Positions 1 through 12,854 are shown, counted from the first letter of the stretch. The stretch: DNA of 64,000 nt from Pyricularia pennisetigena (GCF_004337985.1 NC_043741.1:3782953-3846952), one strand, 5' to 3'. Notes: a model not told the origin generated them from the sequence alone. Numbers and translations: made by a program.

Positions 1-2311
1 GCAGAAGAAATGTCTAAAGCCCCTTGACTGTTGTCATCAGTTATCGCCAGTTAGCAAGTGGCGTTTTGAAATTTTGAGGCAGGGGACGGGAGCCAAAAGC
101 AAGAGACCCTAGTGACAGCGGGAGGAAGACGTTGAAGCCGAACCGGACCGCAAAATCATCAACTAATTAATTACTTATTAGACATGGAGTGATTCAAATA
201 TACTTGGCAGTGGTTTGGCCTGGGCAAGGGGTACGGAGATGCGGAAGCAATTGTAGTGAACGAAAAGAAGCAAGTAAAAAAGTCGTCAAAGTTCTCCAGA
301 CGTAGCCTTGGTAGTGTAGAGACAGAGGATTATTGGATTGTTGAAAATGCCATGGCTTTTGCCGTGTTTTTTGTGACCAGCCTGCGACAAGCCGTAGATG
401 GGAAATGAAGATCCCGGGGTTGCCCCTTGCATAAGACCGACCCGTACAATCGTTTATATGTATGCACCTACCTACCTGTAAGCTTGGTAGCACTGCTTTC
501 TCCATACCCACGTCGTCTAGCCTATGGAGCCAATGAAATACCGATTCGCTGTGGGGATCAGATCCTAATGTTTAAGTGGGGTACCTTTTGTGGAGCGAAA
601 CCTTTTGGCAGGCATGAAAGGCTAGGCTGCTGTCAACCGTGCAAGCTTCCCTGTTTTCATCTAATCCTCATCCAAACTCTACAACTACTACAGTACAGTG
701 ATGATTAATCTGCTGACCCATAAGTGACTGATATTAACAACCGCTACACGAGGGCCAAGGGGGCATCACCTTTTGACCCCAAGCACACGTTGTACTCTAT
801 GTACTAGGTAGTGTTGCAACAATTCTACCGTTTTCGGAGTCACCCAGACACATCTACCTTCACAGCCAGGATGATCGGATGCATGCGGAATATCAGAATA
901 TCGGGATAGATTCAGCAAGCCCTCTGGAGCTCTGGAGTTCAGATCGGCCACAGAACCAGTTGGAGGTGGTGGCGAATGATCCAAAACAAGATTCTTCTTG
1001 AATATCCGGACCGTCAGAGCCTGTCTGGGCCAGTTACACGATGCAAGTGGTACTGATCCTGAGAGAACTGTTTGCCACGGCAAATGCCCTGACATGGGGG
1101 GAGATGGGAACCGGACTGTCAGACTGGTTGGTTGTGGAGCAGTTTTCCTTGAAAATTAACCTAACTGCTGGGGCGAAGAGAAGCAGATCTCTTTTTGCCC
1201 AGACTAAGTTGCCGGAGGTAACCACTTACGTACTCATTGTTCGACAAATACCGAGCCTCAAGATTGACTTGCCATAACGACGGGACTCGGATGCCTGGAC
1301 GGAAACTACTGAACATGTTTCCTGCTGTCTTTGAAGGCATCCTCACAGCCATCGTTACAACGAACTACAGTGGCTGCATTTCGCCCCTACCTGATAACCA
1401 GGAGAACAATCGGGGATCTAGTTGCATATGTAACTGTCACCAACGAAACTGTGCGAAACGCACTGATAACTCGGCGTAGATCAGGGAAAGCTATGGGACG
1501 CAGCCGCCCATCTCATCACAGGAGCCGTAGGGCTTGGCGGAAGACGCCGTACTTCCGAAAAGCATTTCTCGCTAAGGACATCAGACCGCCAACCCGGCCA
1601 AACCCATGCAGGTAGGTAACCCACGTTAATTATAAGGTTATTTTGTCTCGGGTGGGTCTTTGTCGCCCCCGACTTTTCACTTTTCTCTGGTACAGCGCCC
1701 CCTTTCTGAACAATGTACTACCCTCGGCCACACTGATATCCGTGCATGACCTCCCGTACCATGTCATGGGTCTCCAAGACTCACTGTTAATTGTCAAGAC
1801 GCCTTGTCTGCGGTCAATGTGATCCGTCAGCGCGGGCTTCAGCCCTTGACAAGCCGCCCCCGCCTGTGATATGCCTTTCTTTTTGTTTCTCTAGGCATAC
1901 TAACTGCCACAGGCGAGTTTTCTGTCCGACCTCTAGTACCCATGCCCGCTCGCCTTTCCTTATGAAACCATCCTCAGGCTAGACTAGTAGTAGTTAGTAT
2001 AGAGCGACAAAGGATTACCGTATGCCGTACCGAAGTGGCCCCCGATCGTCAGCCTGTTGTCTCCTTGCTGTCTTCCTTGTCCCTTTTTGTTTTATCCACC
2101 GGTTTCCATATCCCCACTCTGATACACCCCGGGATCTTCTGTTCTAATCCTCCGAGCAACTGACTGACAAACCCATGAGGCCTTGGCATCCGGCTCTGCA
2201 GCATCCCTCCTGCTAGCTTCAGTGATTCTGGGCGTCTGGGCNNGGGCGGCAAGTGCTTTCGCCGTATGCCACTGACGAGAGACTCCATACGAGATCTTGG
2301 CACATACGCTT

Positions 2312-2319
2312 GTATATAA
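2312..2319 (+). promoter_or_regulatory. TATA-like element upstream of the secreted-protein gene
   Basis: The string GTATATAAG lies about 390 bp before the ATG at 2703. That distance suits a core promoter if the leader is long or spliced. It is the only good TATA-type element in the 400 bp before this gene. Assignment is by position only. Confidence 0.4.
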
Positions 2320-2418
2320 GCAAGAGAAGTTCTGGCATCTGGGTTCCCAATCTCCTTCGTTTCCTCATCCCACTCAAACATCTTTCAGTCTAATCTCATT
2401 CAGTCATTCTCTTCAGAG

Positions 2419-2543
2419 GTGAGTAGATCGATCCAGCCCCGTGAGATTTGATCTCCGTTTCCCCAGACAAACATTGGATTTGTCTAGACTCGAAACTATT
2501 CCAGAAGAATAGTCACTGACCACAGCCCTTCACATCCATATAG
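2419..2543 (+). other. Possible intron in the 5' leader of the gene at 2703
   Basis: A GTGAGT donor at 2419, a CACTGAC branch-like motif ending at 2520 and a TATAG acceptor ending at 2543 would define a 125-bp leader intron. All three signals resemble the coding introns in this window. No protein frame constrains it, so cDNA is needed to confirm it. Confidence 0.3.
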
Positions 2544-2702
2544 CTGTGCTCGTTGTTCGCTTCACTCCTTCCTAATCCAACTTATTGAACATATTGAGCT
2601 GTGCTCTTTATTCCATACAAACAAACTACTATTTAATTTCGTTCTCAACGATCTTTTCTTTTTACCCAAAACACCCCCTAAATCCCCCCCTCAACCATCA
2701 AA

Positions 2703-3194
2703 ATGAAGTTCTCCGCCATCATCGTCAGCGCTCTGGCCGCTTTCGTCACTGCTGCTCCCACCAGCACTCCTGAGGCCACCACTACTGAGCTTCAAACTCG
2801 CGCCTTCGCTTTCGACCTCAACGCGTTCAACAACTTCCAGTTCGTCAACCAGGACCTTGCCTACCTGAACGTCCTAAACCAGTTCGCGTTCAACAACATC
2901 CACAGCCTGGCTGTCAACAACGGCCTCAACCTCAATGTCTTCCAGGGTCTGTTCGCCCAGCAACAGTTCGACCTCAACAGCCTGCTCCTGCTCTCGCAAC
3001 TGCACACCTTCAACCAGATTGCCGCGCTCGGTGTCCTGAACAACTTCAACCTCCAGGCCTTCCAGTTCCAGAGCTTCCAGCTCGGCCTGCTGCAGCCCGG
3101 CTTCAACCAGATTCAGCTCGGCCAGTTCATCACCCCCACCATCGGCACCCAAATTGGTGGCATTGCCAAGCAGCAGAGGGGTTTCATCCTGTGA
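2703..3194 (+). CDS. Secreted, cysteine-free Asn/Phe/Gln/Leu-rich protein (163 aa)
   Basis: Intronless gene with a clear ATG after an A-rich context (ATCAAAATGAAG). Residues 1-18 form a classical signal peptide (short basic start, hydrophobic core, AAP-type cleavage region), so the product should enter the secretory pathway. The mature part has no cysteine and is built almost only from N, F, Q, L, A and I. It repeats short blocks such as LNxF, NNF and QFQ at roughly regular spacing from residue 37 to 145, then ends with a short tail and an Arg near the C terminus. Codon choice is strongly C-ending (aac, ttc, cag, ctc), as in highly expressed fungal genes. No enzyme domain is recognisable. The repeats could form a beta-solenoid or amyloid-like wall or surface protein; this is inference. 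Gene call firm, function unknown. Confidence 0.8.
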   Translation: MKFSAIIVSALAAFVTAAPTSTPEATTTELQTRAFAFDLNAFNNFQFVNQDLAYLNVLNQFAFNNIHSLAVNNGLNLNVFQGLFAQQQFDLNSLLLLSQLHTFNQIAALGVLNNFNLQAFQFQSFQLGLLQPGFNQIQLGQFITPTIGTQIGGIAKQQRGFIL

Positions 3195-5481
3195 AGAACT
3201 TGTCACTTCTTGCTCAGTTGTATACAAGACTCGTAGGATAAAGGTACTTCTTGCCCTGGCCTCGCCGCCTGGTATGGTTGGGCCTTCTTTCCAGCAAACC
3301 ATCTCCGCTTCTATTTTCTTGGCCTGTCGATCACCTTACAACCTCTCTTTTCTTTTCTTGATTTTTTTTTCTGCAATGGAGTTTACTGGGTAGACGATTG
3401 ATGGAAAAAAAAAACAAATCAGGAGAGGGACTGAGAGCATCTTGTGCGGATGTGAGACAGAGAGTTGAGGCGGTCTGGCGATACTTTTTGAGGGGCTTCA
3501 TCATCATCACATGGGGTTTATGGGATTTAGATCGTCATATTGGGGAAGAGAAGGGGACGGAGCTTCTTCTTGGTTTGTTTATTTTTCTTCATGCAGTTGG
3601 TTTTATTTTTTGTGCTCACATTTTCCCCTCTGTCCTTAGCCAATCACTATACCGAACCGCCTTACAACCACACAGAGGCACTGTGGGCGGTGTGGCGGGC
3701 AACGGGCACGGGATCTGGAGAGATAGCTGGGGTAATACAATTCAGATTTGACTGATTGGCAATAACTGCTTTCCCATTTCCATTTGTGTGTGTGGTATGA
3801 GTTCGAAACAAAAAAGAGGGGGGGCTGCCCATTTGGGTTCGAGGTGTCATTCCCTCAAGGACTGACTAGCTAAGTTGTTTGGTATGAAGAAAGATTTAAG
3901 CATAAAAGGGGGATTTGGGACGACAGATGCGATCCCCACATATTAGGCATCCTGGACCACGAAACGGAACATAATACTACTATATCGTCGTAACAAAGGA
4001 TGAATTGGGGGGTGGGATCATGTGCTATCACAAACGGGTTTTGTTTGATCGTTGGGTGTTCCAATGGGGTTCCTTGGCGAGCCATGGATCTCGTTTCAGG
4101 TCAAAGGAATGGACCAATTAAGCCAGCATATCAATTAAACCTCTCCCCTGTTAGTTTTTACGTCGTAGTGCTTACTATACAGTAGTTTCCCATGCTGCAC
4201 CAATCCATCCACTTTTAAGGCATCCGCAATTCGCCCAGGTGAGAATCCTGGCTGACTTATGGCTGGGCTTTGGCATGAAAGATGCTTTCTTGTTATTGTG
4301 TTGTCGCCTGTTGATTGAGAAACTCAAGAGGTTGCTGCAAAATCAAAGAGGTATACCTAATGTGCGCAATAATAACATCCCTTGCATAGTACAACTATCG
4401 AGCCACAAAGTGCTTGGGGGAGAAGATGTACAGGAAGATACCTTGATCTAATTTTAGGGTTGTATGTAGGTGGTACCTAATATATCAGCGGCCCAGAGGA
4501 AACCGAATATGAGATTCATTGTACGCATGCGAGTACTGATTACCGCTGAATTTTCTTTTGAACATATCGACGGCATCATCATCCCGAGAACGACAAGACG
4601 GTCAAATATAACCATCCTTGATCATCACGTGAAAAGAGGCTGTCCTGGTCAAGATAACGGTTGCCTAAATGAAATCCAGGCTTATTTTGCTACCTGCCCT
4701 CAAAACCAGGGTCTTGTCCCCAGTGGCGGTGCGAAGCGGGACTTCCCAGAGAGGAAGTCGTGTGGAGGCATCATCTGAGAGCTTGATGTGATCGACCAAT
4801 AGGATGACATCGACAGGGACACCCATGACTGCCACAGCCTCTCCGCTGCTGCCATTTTTATCCCTGGCGGAGATTTGAAAGCGTACAGGAAGAGAGGAAA
4901 GCACATGGGTGTGTGAGCTGCACTGCAGTTAGTGCCGTTGGTTGCGGGCAAAATGTGTTTGCATGGGCTGCGCCGTGTGGCCGCAGTAGCTATCCGCGTG
5001 CGACCAACCCTGGAAACTGGTGCTAGACGTAGCGAGAAAAAGATGATCGCTTCCATACCGTGTTAGTCCGCTTGAGAGGCTCACCGTCCAATCGATGAAT
5101 GAGAGCGAGGGAACAAAAACAAAATATTGATGAAAAAGGGAAGCAAGGCGCTTTCTTTCACTACTTTGATTCATCTCTCTCTCTCTCTGGACTCTCTATT
5201 TTCGTCTTGGCTTCACACGACTCCAACCCGGCCACATTTCTCTGATCTGCTTACTGTGCCTTGAAATCCTTGTGCATCCCGACGATAGATCTGCTCCCGG
5301 CGCAACGGTTATCGTCGCAGAATGAGCGGGTAAGCCTGCGCGGAATTACTGGCCGCCAATTTGATAGCCCGCCCGTGGCTGTCTTGTTCCATCTGCTCGA
5401 CTCTAGTCAACACGGCAGCGACTGGGACGTTTTGGTTCTTTTCTTCCCAGAGATACTGCAGTTGGTCAAGCACTCACAGTC
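3195..5481. other. Intergenic region, no supported gene
   Basis: Downstream of the secreted protein lie T-rich 3' UTR-like sequence (3340-3400) and then 2 kb of mixed sequence with only short, random-looking frames. The last 300 bp, including a CT run at about 5174-5190, is pyrimidine-rich and probably the promoter and leader of the gene at 5482. Confidence 0.6.
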
Positions 5482-6757
5482 ATGGAGCTCGTCCCAAAGT
5501 CGCCGCAGGAGACAGCGATAGTCACCGTGACGCCCTCTGCCATAACTGTCACCGGTCCACCTTCCACCGGCACCACTGTGGTTACGACGGTCACACCCAC
5601 AATCAGCAGTACCACTCACAACCCATCCGGTACGGCCTCGACGACCCTGGCAGCCCCGGGATCAGATGGCGGAGGTCTGGGCAGCGGTGCGGTAGCCGGC
5701 GTCGCTATCGGCTGCGTAATTGCCGGCATCGCCATCGGTGCGATAGCTGCAATTTGGTTTCTGCGTCGGAGGCAGAGGAACATAGGCCCGGAGGAGACTC
5801 AGTACATGCTTGCCAACACAGCTGGTGGCGTTTACGACCCCAAGGATCCCATGGGCGTCGTGACGGCGACCGATCCATTCCGCTTGGATCAGATCTTACC
5901 CCCTCCGCTGCCGGACGAGGTGATATCGGCCGAGCTGCAGAACCTTAGCCAGATCATCCAACAACATGTTGTGGAAAATTACCACAGGGAGCTTGTGCCG
6001 GTGGATCAAAACGCTCTTCATCGGGCGTTGCACGACTTGGGGTTGGGGAACGATTCGGCGATACCCTCTGGGCAGCTAGTTATCCTGGCAGTCAGTCCGC
6101 AGGGAAGGACTACGGCCTTGCAGCATATCATTGCGCGCGCGGCGACTGCGAGCGTTGTGTTGAGCTCGACGGCTCGCTATTCACTCCTGCCCCTGTCCAT
6201 GTCTGCCTTTATGCGTGAAGTGGCACCGACCGAGAGAGACAGAGGTAGTGCTAGAGGTTTGTGGAGCCCAAAAGACAGCCCTCATTGTGCGGGCTATAAT
6301 CCAGAGTTTGTTGATGTGTTTCTTGCTAACTGAGAGCACGACAGCTGTCGCGGCCGCTTTTGCCCGCTGGCGTCAGATATCGACTTTCCTCATCAACCCG
6401 AACCGAAGCGACAGGACCCCTCTGCAACCGACGGAGGCCATGACGGGCCACAAGGCTCGTGAGCTCGTGGCGGCTCTTAATGTGCTTCTGGATCCTTTTG
6501 TCGACCACAACCGGGTTGAGTCGCACATTCAGCAAGCACAGCTTTACGACGTGGTCATGAAGGTGGCGCAGTTCGGGTACATGCTCATATCGCAACCTGG
6601 CGAGTTCCGTCTGCGGTGGGATGCGGGACCGCCAATGACGGTGGGAAGCGACGTCGTCGTCGTATGTCCGGGCTTGGATAAAATTAGCGACGAGCACGGT
6701 AACAGGTATAGCCCGTCAAGGACGTTGTTAGCGCCAGTGGCTGAGATTGTACGATGA
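5482..6757 (+). CDS. Single-pass membrane protein with Ser/Thr-rich ectodomain, one intron (391 aa)
   Basis: Two exons, 5482-6244 and 6345-6757, joined across a 100-bp intron with a GTAGTG donor, a GCTAAC branch point at 6325-6330 and an ACAG acceptor. The junction keeps frame (codon G|CT) and turns two overlapping ORFs into one protein. Residues 1-65 are Thr/Ser/Pro/Val-rich and without cysteine, residues about 67-93 are a Gly/Ala/Ile-rich transmembrane helix, and RRRQR follows as a stop-transfer signal. This suggests an outside N terminus and inside C terminus, as in fungal mucin-like or sensor-type proteins, though there is no separate signal peptide. The cytosolic part (about 295 residues) matches no domain I know; it has helical stretches such as the segment after VISAELQNL. 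The next gene has the same direction. Structure well supported, function unknown. Confidence 0.7.
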
Positions 6758-7936
6758 CGTGGCGCTACAGTAGCGTTGGCTGTATCTAGACCCTGGATTT
6801 CTTGCCTGGTTTCTTCAGCTCATATCCTTTGGCGTCCTAATATTTCCAAACAAAGGAGAGTTGTGTGCATATTTCCACACATTCCTGCATATAATACTGT
6901 AGGCTGTACTGAAGAGCTGCCTATGCGTGATACATCAAACACGCAAGACATGAACTAGACCTAAACTAATCCAAATAGTTCTCATCCACTGTCGCAATCA
7001 AGGGGAATGCCTTCAGGGGCAGGCAACGACGGTCTTTCGATCAGCCGTCATGTAAAACCTGGATCCGACGTGTTGGTGATCGTTCTTACGGTGTCAGCAC
7101 CCGGGATTTTAGTGCAGAGCCTACTACTCCTTGGGTAAGGTGCTTCTAACACGGATTTTAGGCAGGTGAGCTCAGATGCCGGCAATTGTACCCATCGCCC
7201 AACAGTCAGCCAACGTCAATCATGGGGGCTAAAATTGGTGTCAGGCTGGGGTTTGATGAACAGCCTCAATCCGCAAAGCTTAGATCCGAATCCTTCGCAA
7301 CCCCGGTTCAGATCCTAGGAACTCGCTGCAGTACCGTGTGTACAGCCCTGGGCTGAGCATGGGTCTGCAGACTACACTGTCGTGTAGCGAACAAACGACA
7401 CTTGATGTTGTCGTTCTTTTTTTATGTGACGAGCTAAGACGTCTCTTCCTGCTGTTGACTATTACTGTATTGGCATGGCCTGTGTGAAGGAGTTAGACGG
7501 CAACAGGAGTTTTGACCGCTTCTTTTTCGATTTTTCTTGTAGGAACGCCAACAGACTGGGGAAATAATTAGGCTATGTTCCGATTCCTGATGATATAACT
7601 TTTTTTTGGTTTCTTAGACGACACCTTTGGACGCGCTTTGATAAACTTGGTTCAATCTCTCATCGGGCTAGTAATCATCCTGCGATCGTTACTGTGTCTG
7701 CGGCCTTTTTTTTNNNNNNNNNNNNNNNNNNNNNNNNNNNNNNNNNNNNNNNNNNNNNNNNNNNNNNNNNNNNNNNNNNNNNNNNNNNNNNNNNNNNNNN
7801 NNNNNNNNNNNNNNNNNNNNNNNNNNNNNNNNNNNNNNNNNNNNNNNNNNNNNNNNNNNNNNNNNNNNNNNNNNNNNNNNNNNTTGGGAACCAGACGAAA
7901 TTTTACCTTTTTACTGCAGAAAATCAAGTCGGCATA
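6758..7936. other. Intergenic region with an assembly gap
   Basis: There is no supported gene. The stretch includes a 170-bp N gap (7714-7883) that follows a run of T, and the promoter of the next gene may lie partly in it. A segment near 7276-7320 resembles the 3' half of a tRNA but does not fold as one. Confidence 0.55.
7714..7883. other. Assembly gap (170 N)
   Basis: Undetermined bases placed directly after a T homopolymer. The gap lies just before the likely first exon of the gene at 7937, so any further upstream exon would be hidden. Confidence 0.95.
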
Positions 7937-9600
7937 ATGACGAATACGGACCGCAAAAGAGCATCCTCGGGCACAAGGCTTCATAGGCTGAGCTTGCTGC
8001 CCAAGTTGATGATTGGCAAGGCAAAGAAGCAACCGGGTAGGTACCATGAGAAAGTTTCTAGAGGATTTGCCTCGCAAGTGCTCTCGAGCCCCCCCCCAGG
8101 TTTGACATATCGTGATACTATCGGAGTAGATAGAATACTAAGTCTCCCTGGCGTCGAACAAAAAAAGTGACAGAAAGCGCCGAGAGCAAAGACAGTATAT
8201 ATCCGCCAGAATGGCCACTGAAATCGAACACACCTGCCGACATACAGAGCGCTTACCCAATGTTGCCCAGCTCAAGGGGGCTCGCGCCACCACGGCCATC
8301 CTCGGCAAATTCCATGAGTCCAACCATTTTCAACGTGGGAGGCCCAGAGAGGATACTCGTGCCAGAGTCTGCAGGACGCCGCAATAAACGTGCCAGCTGG
8401 GGGATTTTTCTGAATCCGAGGAGAGCGGCACCCAAGTCGCCTCAGCATCGTGAGCTGGGAGATTCAGATGTGGCAGACATGGACAGAATGACGGCCAAAG
8501 TCGAGGCGAGACTCATCGCCATACAAGGTGACAAGACTGACTTCTTCCGGAGGGGAAAGGCAGGCCGGCCATCACCTCGGGTAGTGTCATCAGAGAGTTG
8601 GGACAGCGACGCTCCAGCTCGGCCGGATGGCCACACGCCGACCCCGACAATCAATACCCCGATAGAGCGGGCGAGGCAACAAAATCGTCACACTGTCCAC
8701 TTGGACATGACCTACGGCAGCAAGACAATAGGAAACGGGCTCCTGTTGAGATCCGAGCCAAGCGAACAAGGGCGGATCGTAACCCAACAAGCTGCCGTGA
8801 CCTCGAAAGCAGTCTCGGACTCGGTGGTCACCATCACTTGCACAGAACCGACGTCTTGCTACACCTATGATAGCTCCAGCCCGTCGGGGATGCCTGCGGC
8901 AATGGAGCCAGTGCCGAGTATTCCTCCGTCACAAGGACGCTCGGAGTTTTTGGATCCCGCGCTCTTGTTCTTTGTTCCCCGAAACAAGCCCGTTACGCGT
9001 CATAACCTCGTCACCAAGACTAGCATCATTAGACATCACGAAGACACGGCGTCGCCCGTGGGTACCACACTGTGTGCACCACCTACCACAAAGAATCTTC
9101 CTCAGGCTTTTGAGCTGGAGGCCACACCCATCAGTCCTTGCGGATCGGAATCCCGCAGCAAATCGTCCTCTACGACGGTTTCCCCTCTGGAGAACGAGCC
9201 CGGGGATACCCTTCCAGAGCTGAACGTTCCGGGACCGCCGGAGACCAGGGGTGCCGATATGGGGAGCGGCGGCATGCCCGAGGTTGGTCTGGGCCAGCCC
9301 TCGGCGCCATCGTCACTTTACTCAGCCGACGAACACACGCTGGTGGATGGAGGTGAAGAAGAGGCGGCAGCGGAGGCGGCAGTAGGGCTCGGCATCCATA
9401 AGGAGTCGACGCTAGTCAAGCTAGAACCTATGTACCACAACGCCATCAAGGCTCGGATCATGACGAACAGTCCGACGGGCAACACGGCATGCGACGCATG
9501 GCTAGTGCGATCTCGCATGTTCCAGCTGGGTGGTTCGCCCATTGTGGCCAGTTCGCCAGTGCACGAGGCTGATAGGTTCCTGTCGCCAGCGCTGGCCTAG
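7937..9600 (+). CDS. Disordered Ser/Pro-rich protein of unknown function (508 aa, two exons proposed)
   Basis: The long open frame 8167-9600 has no ATG at its left end (it would begin with GTG), so I propose a first exon 7937-8036 starting at ATG and a 137-bp intron 8037-8173. The intron has a GTAGGT donor, a TACTAAG branch-like motif at 8136-8142 and a GACAG acceptor; phase is kept. If this exon is wrong, the first ATG in the frame is at 8260. The protein is rich in Ser, Pro, Thr, Arg and Glu, with no membrane segment and no recognised domain. A basic first exon (RKR, KAKK) is followed by long disordered segments and an acidic Ala/Glu patch near GGEEEAAAEAA in the last quarter. It may be a regulatory or scaffold protein. 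Main exon well supported; first exon uncertain because the gap lies just upstream. Confidence 0.6.
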
Positions 9601-10426
9601 TGTTGATGGGGGGAGATTGGTCGTGCGATTTTTTTGATCTTTTTATGCCTCGCGGGGCTGTAGTTAGGCTGTTCTTTTAGGCCAAAATTTTTTGAGTTTG
9701 CTGTAGCGCGTCCTATCTTTGGGCGTCCGTCTGATTTTTCAGCTGTCGTAGGGCGGCGTGTCTTTGTTTCTCACTCTAGCTTTCTTTCCCGTACCACATG
9801 CATGTCATCTAAAGCCATCATCCAAGATGTTGGGACGAACTACCAGACAGTAGACTTAATTGAACATCAGCCTGCAACACTGCCTTTTTTTTTTTCTTCT
9901 TTTTTTTTCCTCACTGTATGAGCCAAACGGCTTCGCTTGGCAAGCGTAAAATGGCAAATAAAGTTGTTATAGGGGCGAGTTCTCTCGATAAAAAATTGAA
10001 TTAAACCAGCCAACAAATGCGACCCGAAATACCGGACTTAAACGAGCTGAAGGCAGTCGGCTCGCACCGAGAAGATCCAAATGCCTTGCAGCAAGCCCCC
10101 CCTCGTGGCGTAAGCCGCAGCCAGCTAAAAGGGAAAGGGATGAAAATGCGCCAATGTGGCGTACAAGCATATATACACATGGGGCTGGGCGACGCATTTA
10201 TCCCTTTTTGGTACCTTTTTTCTAGATTGCTCCGGCAGGTTGTTCTAGATTCAACCAAGAAATCGGAGCTTGCGCAGGTACTCGGTTACCGACCGACATT
10301 GGCTGGATGCTGCTCATTGGTGACGTGCCGATGGAATTCAATAGATCATGCCGCTTCTACCAGGTAATAAAACTTGGGTGCTAAGGTACCAAAGAATCCA
10401 GGCTTCGCATTACGAACATAACTGGG

Positions 10427-10427
<1 letters not shown>

Positions 10428-10459
<32 letters not shown>
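10428..10459. repeat. Poly-T tract (32 bp)
   Basis: Uninterrupted T run in intergenic DNA, one of many A/T homopolymers of 20 bp or more in this window. Confidence 0.95.
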
Positions 10460-10460
<1 letters not shown>

Positions 10461-12256
10461 ACATGTGCACCGCCTCTCGGATAGCGAGATTACTGCATAT
10501 ACTAGACTCTAGCACTGCACGTACCTGCATTTTCGTTTTTTTCCCCCCCCCGTTAGTGGGCAGGTGGCAATCTGTGCAATGCTTGCATTGCTGAGTAACA
10601 CAAAACAGCCAACACCAAAAACCGCCGTTGGACCGGCATGATGAAAGCAATTTGGGAGCGAATACGAGCATTGACGGACTGGGCTTCCTTACTCGGAGAC
10701 TCGGGAATCTTCCAGGCTTTTGTTTTTTTATTTGATTTTTTCAACTCTAGCCCCTGTCTTCTCACAATGGAAAAGATGCTCAATTGTGCCCCTAAAGAAA
10801 AACAAAAAAAGGCCCGTACGATACGGGGGAGGGGGTTTCTCGCCCTCAGTTCTTAGCACAAATCGGAAGACTTGTTGCACGACCCACGGTGGCCACGCAT
10901 CCCTAATGGCTCAAAGCAAAAAGCTGAAAAACAAAGTCGAGTAGTCGGACCCAGTTACCGGTCCCGCGCAGCTGTGTGCTATTTTTGAATCGATCGATCT
11001 TCGTCGGCCTTTCGAGATGATTTACATTCCATTGGAGCGATGTGACGATTTATGCATACCTAGTTCGTATACTTGTCATAGCACAGCGTAGCGCATCGGG
11101 TGTGAAGTCGGAACTTTCAAGTGCCGGTAGTTTTGGTTTTTGATTTTTTTTTTTTTAAATTATTAATTTTTATAGCACTTGGTGGTACTTGATATGTGGT
11201 TGCGTTCTACTTAACTGCAAGCACTATAGGGCACAGTCGATCACAACACTAAAATGTTTTCAACAAAGTAACTTTTCAAACCCAATACGTATGCCATTTC
11301 TATTTCACATGGCAAAAAAATAATCGACCCAAAAACTCTCCGCAAGGGAGAAGGCAACGATTTTCAGGGGCCTTGCAAGCAGATTGGCTCGGCGGGCGGG
11401 GTGAGCTCATAGGAGGGTGGGGCTTTCCGTTGAGCGTGACTAGTGACATAGTACATAAACCGGTTCCGTGTCACACTGTTTGCCGCGCTGTGCAAGAAGC
11501 ACGCGAGCAACATCATCACTACAGTGATTTAATTTCTTGCCTTTACGAACTTGGCACCAAGTCTGCCGCTCTGGACCTGATCCAGTCTTTTTGGTCCCTG
11601 AGCTTGGCTGCGCCTGCGGATCCACATTTTTTTCAATGCTCTTGCAACACGGCACTGCATTCATAGCTATGTAATGGTAGGAATCCTGTACTGTAACTGT
11701 AGTAAGCTAGGCCCTTCCCTGCGCATCCCTCGTTCGGATCACCTCATCATCAACCAAATAACCCGGCTTAAAACACGACTTGGCATTGATGCAACCCCTT
11801 GAGCTTGTGGATAAGTCAATTGACGTCGATAGGGAAGGATGCTTTGACACAAAATAAATTGATAAAAAAATAAGAAGAAACGAAAAACACGTCGAAAAAC
11901 ATTGTGGACACAATATGACGAGATAGCCGTATGTTTCTGTCTGTCTGCTGCTGACAATCAGACAGAAACGGCCAGCAAACAGAGGCGAAAAAGAAACAAA
12001 GAAAAGCAATGGGGGTGTAGATTTTCTGTGTGAAATTCCAACGACTCCGTTTTTGTTTTGCGGCTAGAGGATTCTTCTTTGGTTTCCCGCAGCCACCGGC
12101 TTTGTTACTTACTGTTGTAGTCCGACAAAGTCGACATCCACTTTAGTTTTTGCAGGTTGGTTTGAGGTTGGCCAGCTTTTCGTTTGTACCCCTTGTTCCT
12201 TGTTGGTTGTCGTCAGCGTTCCAAACCACCCCCGAGGGGCCGAAACGGAGATCAAT

Positions 12257-12257
<1 letters not shown>

Positions 12258-12296
<39 letters not shown>
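12258..12296. repeat. Poly-T tract (39 bp)
   Basis: Longest uninterrupted homopolymer in the window, about 1.5 kb before the cyclin start codon. Confidence 0.95.
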
Positions 12297-12297
<1 letters not shown>

Positions 12298-12854
12298 TTC
12301 ATTTTCATCATGACAGATTTGTTCACTTGTCTAATTAGGTACCTAACTACCTGGTTACAGTAACATACTTACTTACCTTACTACCTTATGCTATCTAGGC
12401 CAATTGTAGTAGGTACATGTCCAAGGTACCTCTCTAATACCCACATTACGTTTACCTGTCTGTCGTGCCTGCCCTGAACACATCACCTCATTCACCGTGT
12501 ACAATCGCTTTTCTCAGACCTGGGAACGGGCTGGTTCTCCATCTTTGTTTGCTTGCGTTGCTTTGCTTTCCCCCTCTTTCCATCTATTGTATCCCCACCC
12601 CGTTTACAAAAGCCGACCCAACCAGGTTTACAGAGGACACCGACTTGTCTTCACCGCTCCAACCGGGACCCCTTGTCACGCTCTTTCAGCCAAAAAAAAT
12701 CACCGTTGCATTGTTTCCGCCGTACATATTCATACATGTTCTGCATCAACACCGCTGCTTCTTGTTAACTTTAGTTGGGCTCTCATCTTGACTAGAACGA
12801 GCTTGGCATGATAAAGCCCAAGCTGAGCTGTCATCTCTTTCCGAGCCCAAATTG

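Larger units (their letters stand above)
1..2702. other. Intergenic region, no supported gene; TATA box and possible 5'UTR intron at its right end
   Basis: No open frame here has the length, composition or splice pattern of a gene; the longest are about 110 codons and look random. Two undetermined bases lie at 2242-2243. The right end looks like the promoter and leader of the secreted-protein gene at 2703: a TATA-like element at 2312-2319, a pyrimidine-rich stretch and a GTGAGT donor at 2419 (see separate entries). Confidence 0.6.

Noticed and set aside
2049..2381. Minus-strand frame of 110 codons
   Set aside because: Includes two undetermined bases, lies over the promoter of the secreted protein and has no recognisable feature.
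7276..7325. tRNA-like 3' half with GGTTCAGATCC
   Set aside because: The T-arm stem does not pair and no anticodon or acceptor stem can be formed.
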